The notes below the pieces were generated by a model that was not told the DNA's origin, made no database searches, and saw nothing but the letters and a program-made list of their open reading frames with translations. The position numbers and the translations under genes are program-made. A DNA stretch of 64,000 bases. Source: Liolophura sinensis (Eukaryota; Mollusca; Polyplacophora; Chitonida; Chitonidae). Every line of letters starts with the position of its first letter. The first letter of the stretch is position 1. Shown piece by piece: positions 56,477 to 64,000 of this stretch. The DNA is taken from assembly GCF_032854445.1 (NCBI RefSeq), contig NC_088302.1:38816191-38880190 (forward strand). The letters run 5' to 3'.

Positions 56477-57294
56477 CCCATTGTCTCCATCTTTGTCTTA
56501 ATAATGGATTCCCAAATGTGCGAGCCGTGTGACTTTGAATGTTTGTCTCTATTTACACCTGCAGGAAAGGCAAGACAAGGGGGCAACTGTGTCCAAACTC
56601 CGCTAAAGACTGACATAAATGAATGGTGGAAACAGGCATGTATTAGCAAGACGTTTGCACACAAACCCCCATTACAACTTCCCTTTTGCCAGAGGGACGA
56701 ATGTTATCCTCTGTATTTTAGAGTGTTAAGTGTTTTTCTGCGGCCAGCCTGTCGTTTTTTGGCGAAAAGGTGCATACTTGGTATCAAAATGCTGGAAATT
56801 GTCTAAGCTTTGGGTAGGTATGAATTTTAATGATACAAGTTTGAAATTCAGGGCGAGAAGACACAAGGAAACAGGTGGTGATGAGGCTTCGAGTGACGTC
56901 AACTTGGCCTTCCTAGGCACCCCTCCCAGCTGCCGGTATACAAAGGTCCAGATTTTGACGGTCAACCCGTCAAGATTTTTATGGCTTCCTTCTCACAGGC
57001 TGGGCCAGGTAAGCACCAAAGCTTACTGGCCACGGAATGTTTGGGACTGAGCTACAACGCTAAAGGTTAAATTTGTCGCTCATGGAAAATTAAATGGGTT
57101 CTGTAATTGTTTGCTGGTCGACGTCATCAAGGTGTAAAGATGTCAGAAACTGTCCCACTGGTCTATCAACGAATAATACTAGCAAGTAGAAAAGGGAGTA
57201 AGTGATAGCGTCTGTGAAGGGAAAACGGGTTGGATTGTCCATGTGATGAACAACTTAAGCATTTCTTAATGACAAAAGAGTCAGGCAAGAAATT

Positions 57295-57367
57295 GGCCGG
57301 TTAGCTCAGTCGGCAGACCGTCGTGCTAATAACGCGAATGTCATGGGTTCGAGCCCCATATCGGCCA
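57295..57367 (+). tRNA. tRNA-Ile (AAU), D-stem mismatch
   Basis: The D stem reads GCTC/GACC instead of GCTC/GAGC, breaking one pair. All else matches the consensus, with a T6 terminator. It may still fold. Confidence 0.82.
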
Positions 57368-57529
57368 TTAACGTTTTTTGATCACTGGGGGGCAAAAAGT
57401 TTTCACTACTTTGGCTGTCCATGGGCACAGCAGCACACCTATGATGAAGGGTTGGGTGAGCCCAATGCCTGTGAAGAAGACTCAGGCAAGCTGCATAAGT
57501 GATAAACATAGAAAAAAAGAAAAATGTGA

Positions 57530-57611
57530 CGTCGCCGGTAGGATTCGAACCTACGCGGGAAGATCCCAATGGATTTCTAATCCATCGCCTTAACCACTCG
57601 GCCACGACGAC
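57530..57611 (-). tRNA. tRNA-Ser (AGA)
   Basis: Consensus copy with intact boxes and T-run terminators. Confidence 0.95.
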
Positions 57612-58428
57612 CCCATTGTCTCCATCTTTGTCTTAATAATGGATTCCCAAATGTGCGAGCCGTGTGACCTTGAAGGTTTGTCTCTATTTACACCTGCGGG
57701 AAAGGCAAGACAAGGGGGCAACTGTGTCCAAACTCCGCTAAAGACTGACATAAATGAATGGTGGAAACAGGCATGTATTAGCAAGACGTTTGCACACAAA
57801 CCCCCATTACAACTTCGCTTTTGCCAGAGGGACGAATGTTATCCTCTGTATTTTAGAGTGTTAAGTGTTTTTCTGCGGTCAGCCTGTCGTTTTTGGCGAA
57901 AAGGTGCATACTTGGTATCAAAATGCTGGAAATTGTCTAAGCTTTGGGTAGGTATGAGTTTTAATGATACAAGTTTGAAATTCAGGGCGAGAAGACACAA
58001 GGAAACAGGTGGTGATGAGGCTTCGAGTGACGTCAACTTGGCCTTCCTAGGCACCCCTCCCAGCTGCCGGTATACAAAGGTCCAGATTTTGACGGTCAAC
58101 CCGTCAAGATTTTTATGGCTTCCTTCTCACAGGCTGGGCCAGGTAAGCACCAAAGCTTACTGGCCACGGAATGTTTGGGACTGAGCTACAACGCTAAAGG
58201 TTAAATTTGTCGCTCATGGAAAATTAAATGGGTTCTGTAATTGTTTGCTGGTCGACGTCATCAAGGTGTAAAGATGTCAGAAACTGTCCCACTGGTCTAT
58301 CAACGAATAATACTAACAAGTAGAAAAGGGAGTAAGTGATAGCGTCTGTGAAGGGAAAACGGGTTGGATTGTCCATGTGATGAACAACTTAAGCATTTCT
58401 TAATGACAAAAGAGTCAGGCAAGAAATT

Positions 58429-58501
58429 GGCCGGTTAGCTCAGTCGGCAGAGCGTCGTGCTAATAACGCGAATGTCATGGGTTCGAGCCCCATATCGGCC
58501 A
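58429..58501 (+). tRNA. tRNA-Ile (AAU)
   Basis: Consensus copy in an A-type unit of the higher-order repeat; T6 terminator. Confidence 0.96.
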
Positions 58502-58663
58502 TTAACGTTTTTTGATCACTGGGGGGCAAAAAGTTTTCACTACTTTGGCTGTCCATGGGCACAGCAGCACACCTATGATGAAGGGTTGGGTGAGCCCAAT
58601 GCCTGTGAAGAAGACTCAGGCAAGCTGCATAAGTGATAAACACAGAAAAAAAGAAAAATGTGA

Positions 58664-58745
58664 CGTCGCCGGTAGGATTCGAACCTACGCGGGAAGATCC
58701 CAATGGATTTCTAATCCATCGCCTCACCCACTCGGCCACGACGAC
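58664..58745 (-). tRNA. tRNA-Ser (AGA), D-loop variant
   Basis: The D loop is GAGTGGGTGA rather than GAGTGGTTAA. The A box TGGCCGAGTGG and the GG pair are kept, so it may still work. This variant marks A-type units. Confidence 0.88.
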
Positions 58746-59562
58746 CCCATTGTCTCCATCTTTGTCTTAATAATGGATTACCAAATGTGCGAGCCGTGTG
58801 ACCTTGAAGGTTTGTCTCTATTTACACCTGCGCGAAAGGCAAGACAAGGGGGCAACTGTGTCCAAACTCCGCTAAAGACTGACATAAATGAATGGTGGAA
58901 ACAGGCATGTATTAGCAAGACGTTTGCACACAAACCCCCATTACAACTTCCCTTTTGCCAGAGGGACGAATGTTATCCTCTGTATTTTAGAGTGTTAAGT
59001 GTTTTTCTGCGGCCAGCCTGTCGTTTTTGGCGAAAAGGTGCATACTTGGTATCAAAATGCTGGAAATTGTCTAAGCTTTGGGTAGGTATGAATTTTAATG
59101 ATACTAGTTTGAAATTCAGGGCGAGAAGACACAAGGAAACAGGTGTTGATGAGGCTTCGAGTGACGTCAACTTGGCCTTCCTAGGCACCCCTCCCAGCTG
59201 CCGGTATACAAAGGTCCAGATTTTGACGGTCAACCCGTCAAGATTTTTATGGCTTCCTTCTCACAGGCTGGGCCAGGTAAGCACCAAAGCTTACTGGCCA
59301 CGGAATGTTTGGGACTGAGCTACAACGCTAAAGGTTAAATTTGTCGCTCATGGAAAATTAAATGGGTTCTGTAATTGTTTGCTGGTCGACGTCATCAAGG
59401 TGTAAAGATGTCAGAAACTGTCCCACTGGTCTATCAACGAATAATACTAACAAGTAGAAAAGGGAGTAAGTGATAGCGTCTGTGAAGGGAAAACGGGTTG
59501 GATTGTCCATGTGATGAACAACTTAAGCATTTCTTAATGACAAAAGAGTCAGGCAAGAAATT

Positions 59563-59635
59563 GGCCGGTTAGCTCAGTCGGCAGAGCGTCGTGCTAATAA
59601 CGCGAATGTCATGGGTTCGAGCCCCATATCGGCCA
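59563..59635 (+). tRNA. tRNA-Ile (AAU)
   Basis: Consensus copy (A-type unit), T6 terminator. Confidence 0.96.
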
Positions 59636-59797
59636 TTAACGTTTTTTGATCACTGGGGGGCAAAAAGTTTTCACTACTTCGGCTGTCCATGGGCACAGCA
59701 GCACACCTATGGTGAAGGGTTGGGTGAGCCCAATGCCTGTGAAGAAGACTCAGGCAAGCTGCATAAGTGATAAACACAGAAAAAAAGAAAAATGTGA

Positions 59798-59879
59798 CGT
59801 CGCCGGTAGGATTCGAACCTACGCGGGAAGATCCCAATGGATTTCTAATCCATCGCCTCACCCACTCGGCCACGACGAC
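59798..59879 (-). tRNA. tRNA-Ser (AGA), D-loop variant
   Basis: Same D-loop variant as the copy at 58664; otherwise consensus. Confidence 0.88.
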
Positions 59880-60696
59880 CCCATTGTCTCCATCTTTGTC
59901 TTAATAATGGATTACCAAATGTGCGAGCCGTGTGACCTTGAAGGTTTGTCTCTATTTACACCTGCGCGAAAGGCAAGACAAGGGGGCAACTGTGTCCAAA
60001 CTCCGCTAAAGACTGACATAAATGAATGGTGGAAACAGGCATGTATTAGCAAGACGTTTGCACACAAACCCCCATTACAACTTCCCTTTTGCCAGAGGGA
60101 CGAATGTTATCCTCTGTATTTTAGAGTGTTAAGTGTTTTTCTGCGGCCAGCCTGTCGTTTTTGGCGAAAAGGTGCATACTTGGTATCAAAATGCTGGAAA
60201 TTGTCTAAGCTTTGGGTAGGTATGAATTTTAATGATACTAGTTTGAAATTCAGGGCGAGAAGACACAAGGAAACAGGTGTTGATGAGGCTTCGAGTGACG
60301 TCAACTTGGCCTTCCTAGGCACCCCTCCCAGCTGCCGGTATACAAAGGTCCAGATTTTGACGGTCAACCCGTCAAGATTTTTATGGCTTCCTTCTCACAG
60401 GCTGGGCCAGGTAAGCACCAAAGCTTACTGGCCACGGAATGTTTGGGACTGAGCTACAACGCTAAAGGTTAAATTTGTCGCTCATGGAAAATTAAATGGG
60501 TTCTGTAATTGTTTGCTGGTCGACGTCATCAAGGTGTAAAGATGTCAGAAACTGTCCCACTGGTCTATCAACGAATAATACTAACAAGTAGAAAAGGGAG
60601 TAAGTGATAGCGTCTGTGAAGGGAAAACGGGTTGGATTGTCCATGTGATGAACAACTTAAGCATTTCTTAATGACAAAAGAGTCAGGCAAGAAATT

Positions 60697-60769
60697 GGCC
60701 GGTTAGCTCAGTCGGCAGAGCGTCGTGCTAATAACGCGAATGTCATGGGTTCGAGCCCCATATCGGCCA
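60697..60769 (+). tRNA. tRNA-Ile (AAU)
   Basis: Consensus gene body; the terminator is shortened to T5 (AACGTTTTTGATC). First B-type unit. Confidence 0.95.
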
Positions 60770-60930
60770 TTAACGTTTTTGATCACTGGGGGGCAAAAAG
60801 TTTTCACTACTTTGGCTGTCCATGGGCACAGCAGCACACCTATGGTGAAGGGTTGGGTGAGCCCAATGCCTGTAAAGAAGACTCAGGCAAGCTGCATAAG
60901 TGATAAGCATAGAAAAAAAGAAAAATGTGA

Positions 60931-61012
60931 CGTCGCCGGTAGGATTCGAACCTACGCGGGAAGATCCCAATGGATTTCTAATCCATCGCCTTAACCACTC
61001 GGCCACGACGAC
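60931..61012 (-). tRNA. tRNA-Ser (AGA)
   Basis: Consensus D loop (GTTAAGG), so it differs from the A-type neighbours on both sides. Confidence 0.95.
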
Positions 61013-61829
61013 CCCATGGTCTCCATCTTTGTCTTAATAATGGATTCCCAAATGTGCGAGCCGTGTGACCTTGAAGGTTTGTCTCTATTTACACCTGCGG
61101 GAAAGGCAAGACAAGGGGGCAACTGTGTCCAAACTCCGCTAAAGACTGACATAAATGAATGGTGGAAACAGGCATGTATTAGCAAGACGTTTGCACACAA
61201 ACCCCCATTACAACTTCGCTTTTGCCAGAGGGACGAATGTTATCCTCTGTATTTTAGAGTGTTAAGTGTTTTTCTGCGGCCAGCCTGTCGTTTTTATCGA
61301 AAAGGTGCATACTTGGTATCAAAATGCTGGAAATTGTCTAAGCTTTGGGTAGGTATGAGTTTTAATGATACAAGTTTGAAATTCAGGGCGAGAAGACACA
61401 AGGAAACAGGTGGTGATGAGGCTTCGAGTGACGTCAACTTGGCCTTCCTAGGCACCCCTCCCAGCTGCCGGTATACAAAGGTCCAGATTTTGACGGTCAA
61501 CCCGTCAAGATTTTTATGGCTTCCTTCTCACAGGCTGGGCCAGGTAAGCACCAAAGCTTACTGGCCACGGAATGTTTGGGACTGAGCTACAACGCTAAAG
61601 GTTAAATTTGTCGCTCATGGAAAATTAAATGGGTTCTGTAATTGTTTGCTGGTCGACGTCATCAAGGTGTAAAGATGTCAGAAACTGTCCCACTGGTCTA
61701 TCAACGAATAATACTAACAAGTAGAAAAGGGAGTAAGTGATAGCGTCTGTGAAGGGAAAACGGGTTGGATTGTCCATGTGATGAACAACTTAAGCATTTC
61801 TTAATGACAAAAGAGTCAGGCAAGAAATT

Positions 61830-61902
61830 GGCCGGTTAGCTCAGTCGGCAGAGCGTCGTGCTAATAACGCGAATGTCATGGGTTCGAGCCCCATATCGGC
61901 CA
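61830..61902 (+). tRNA. tRNA-Ile (AAU)
   Basis: Consensus copy (A-type unit), T6 terminator. Confidence 0.96.
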
Positions 61903-62064
61903 TTAACGTTTTTTGATCACTGGGGGGCAAAAAGTTTTCACTACTTTGGCTGTCCATGGGCACAGCAGCACACCTATGATGAAGGGTTGGGTGAGCCCAA
62001 TGCCTGTGAAGAAGACTCAGGCAAGCTGCATAAGTGATAAACACAGAAAAAAAGAAAAATGTGA

Positions 62065-62146
62065 CGTCGCCGGTAGGATTCGAACCTACGCGGGAAGATC
62101 CCAATGGATTTCTAATCCATCGCCTCACCCACTCGGCCACGACGAC
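62065..62146 (-). tRNA. tRNA-Ser (AGA), D-loop variant
   Basis: A-type D-loop variant (GAGTGGGTGA); all stems paired. Confidence 0.88.
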
Positions 62147-62963
62147 CCCATTGTCTCCATCTTTGTCTTAATAATGGATTACCAAATGTGCGAGCCGTGT
62201 GACCTTGAAGGTTTGTCTCTATTTACACCTGCGCGAAAGGCAAGACAAGGGGGCAACTGTGTCCAAACTCCGCTAAAGACTGACATAAATGAATGGTGGA
62301 AACAGGCATGTATTAGCAAGACGTTTGCACACAAACCCCCATTACAACTTCCCTTTTGCCAGAGGGACGAATGTTATCCTCTGTATTTTAGAGTGTTAAG
62401 TGTTTTTCTGCGGCCAGCCTGTCGTTTTTGGCGAAAAGGTGCATACTTGGTATCAAAATGCTGGAAATTGTCTAAGCTTTGGGTAGGTATGAATTTTAAT
62501 GATACTAGTTTGAAATTCAGGGCGAGAAGACACAAGGAAACAGGTGTTGATGAGGCTTCGAGTGACGTCAACTTGGCCTTCCTAGGCACCCCTCCCAGCT
62601 GCCGGTATACAAAGGTCCAGATTTTGACGGTCAACCCGTCAAGATTTTTATGGCTTCCTTCTCACAGGCTGGGCCAGGTAAGCACCAAAGCTTACTGGCC
62701 ACGGAATGTTTGGGACTGAGCTACAACGCTAAAGGTTAAATTTGTCGCTCATGGAAAATTAAATGGGTTCTGTAATTGTTTGCTGGTCGACGTCATCAAG
62801 GTGTAAAGATGTCAGAAACTGTCCCACTGGTCTATCAACGAATAATACTAACAAGTAGAAAAGGGAGTAAGTGATAGCGTCTGTGAAGGGAAAACGGGTT
62901 GGATTGTCCATGTGATGAACAACTTAAGCATTTCTTAATGACAAAAGAGTCAGGCAAGAAATT

Positions 62964-63036
62964 GGCCGGTTAGCTCAGTCGGCAGAGCGTCGTGCTAATA
63001 ACGCGAATGTCATGGGTTCGAGCCCCATATCGGCCA
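62964..63036 (+). tRNA. tRNA-Ile (AAU)
   Basis: Consensus copy in the second B-type unit; T6 terminator. Confidence 0.96.
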
Positions 63037-63198
63037 TTAACGTTTTTTGATCACTGGGGGGCAAAAAGTTTTCACTACTTTGGCTGTCCATGGGCACAGC
63101 AGCACACCTATGGTGAAGGGTTGGGTGAGCCCAATGCCTGTAAAGAAGACTCAGGCAAGCTGCATAAGTGATAAGCATAGAAAAAAAGAAAAATGTGA
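63037..63198. terminator. Convergent Pol III terminator interval (example for all units)
   Basis: The 162 bp between the two tRNA 3' ends hold a T6 run for tRNA-Ile at its left edge and, read on the minus strand, T5 and T7 runs for tRNA-Ser at its right edge. The same layout recurs in every complete unit. Confidence 0.85.
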
Positions 63199-63280
63199 CG
63201 TCGCCGGTAGGATTCGAACCTACGCGGGAAGATCCCAATGGATTTCTAATCCATCGCCTTAACCACTCGGCCACGACGAC
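63199..63280 (-). tRNA. tRNA-Ser (AGA)
   Basis: Consensus copy, last in the window; the next tRNA-Ile would start near 64098, outside it. Confidence 0.95.
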
Positions 63281-64000
63281 CCCATGGTCTCCATCTTTGT
63301 CTTAATAATGGATTCCCAAATGTGCGAGCCGTGTGACCTTGAAGGTTTGTCTCTATTTACACCTGCGGGAAAGGCAAGACAAGGGGGCAACTGTGTCCAA
63401 ACTCCGCTAAAGACTGACATAAATGAATGGTGGAAACAGGCATGTATTAGCAAGACGTTTGCACACAAACCCCCATTACAACTTCGCTTTTGCCAGAGGG
63501 ACGAATGTTATCCTCTGTATTTTAGAGTGTTAAGTGTTTTTCTGCGGCCAGCCTGTCGTTTTTATCGAAAAGGTGCATACTTGGTATCAAAATGCTGGAA
63601 ATTGTCTAAGCTTTGGGTAGGTATGAGTTTTAATGATACAAGTTTGAAATTCAGGGCGAGAAGACACAAGGAAACAGGTGTTGATGAGGCTTCGAGTGAC
63701 GTCAACTTGGCCTTCCTAGGCACCCCTCCCAGCTGCCGGTATACAAAGGTCCAGATTTTGACGGTCAACCCGTCAAGATTTTTATGGCTTCCTTCTCACA
63801 GGCTGGGCCAGGTAAGCACCAAAGCTTACTGGGCACGGAATGTTTGGGACTGAGCTACAACGCTAAAGGTTAAATTTGTCGCTCATGGAAAATTAAATGG
63901 GTTCTGTAATTGTTTGCTGGTCGACGTCATCAAGGTGTAAAGATGTCAGAAACTGTCCCACTGGTCTATCAACGAATAATACTAACAAGTAGAAAAGGGA
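63281..64000 (+). other. Unit spacer (example for all units)
   Basis: The ~817-bp spacer has no Pol III boxes. It is open in one + frame for about 180 codons from an ATG shortly after the tRNA-Ser gene (268 codons in A-type units), but no known domain is encoded and most copy-to-copy changes alter residues. It probably does not code for protein. Confidence 0.6.

Larger units (their letters stand above)
48746..64000. repeat. Tandem array of ~1,134-bp units with convergent tRNA-Ile and tRNA-Ser genes
   Basis: Successive tRNA-Ile starts from 55026 to 62964 are 1134, 1135, 1134, 1134, 1134, 1133 and 1134 bp apart; tRNA-Ser copies follow at the same step. Each unit holds tRNA-Ile(AAU) on +, ~162 bp, tRNA-Ser(AGA) on -, then ~817 bp of spacer. 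Left of 55 kb the spacing is irregular (1144, 1122, 1927, 1464) because of deletions, a tRNA-less stretch and a SINE. The array continues past the window edge. Confidence 0.97.

Noticed and set aside
50844-63274. Recurrent minus-strand 99-codon ORFs starting MAEWLRRWIRNPLGSSRVGSN and ending LEPMTFALLARRSAD
   Set aside because: The start is the sense strand of the tRNA-Ser gene and the end is the antisense of tRNA-Ile. Such peptides are common false annotations over tRNA genes.

Overview
The window is animal nuclear DNA, most likely from a mollusc or another lophotrochozoan. It has split genes with GT..AG introns, tRNA-derived SINEs, APE-type LINEs, a Gypsy LTR retrotransposon, a Tc1/mariner remnant and a eukaryotic tRNA gene array. 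The taxonomic guess rests on the two SINE families, which resemble repeats common in bivalves and gastropods; it was not checked against a library.

1-7.2 kb (+): the last six exons (494 codons) of a POSH/SH3RF-type scaffold and E3-ligase gene, with the third and fourth SH3 domains and the stop codon. The RING finger and first SH3 domains lie upstream of the window. The 3' end of the last exon and the first part of the 3' UTR are repeated about six times (to about 7.8 kb) with a period near 112 bp. 7.8-18.6 kb has no recognisable coding sequence. It holds a TA microsatellite, a 2.4-kb minisatellite with three nested levels of repetition, and a 464-bp foldback palindrome.

18.66-23.88 kb (-): a complete three-exon, 400-residue gene that ends in a clear SOCS box (BC box plus LPLP Cul box). 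It is a probable Cullin-5/Elongin BC substrate receptor whose N-terminal family I do not recognise. Its introns and upstream region hold an internally deleted Tc1 element and many SINE copies. One SINE is split by a 710-bp hAT-like foldback element with an 8-bp target duplication.

27.7-64 kb: the remains and then the body of a tandem array. The unit is about 1,134 bp and carries a tRNA-Ile(AAU) gene on + and a convergent tRNA-Ser(AGA) gene on -. Eleven full-length copies of each are present from 50.8 kb to the window edge, most with intact secondary structure, A and B boxes and Pol III terminators. The left flank of the array is old and broken. A unit interrupted near 28.49 kb appears to resume near 44.465 kb, so about 16 kb of nested retroelements (LINE D -, LINE A +, Gypsy -, LINE B +) lies inside one unit. 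A second LINE (C, +) sits at 45.77-48.74 kb and a SINE at 49.72-50.05 kb. All these retroelements are defective.

The two protein genes look like ordinary single-copy genes. The most notable structure is the convergent tRNA-Ile/tRNA-Ser tandem array, with higher-order A-B repeats at its homogenised right side and decayed, inverted and tRNA-less units at its left edge.
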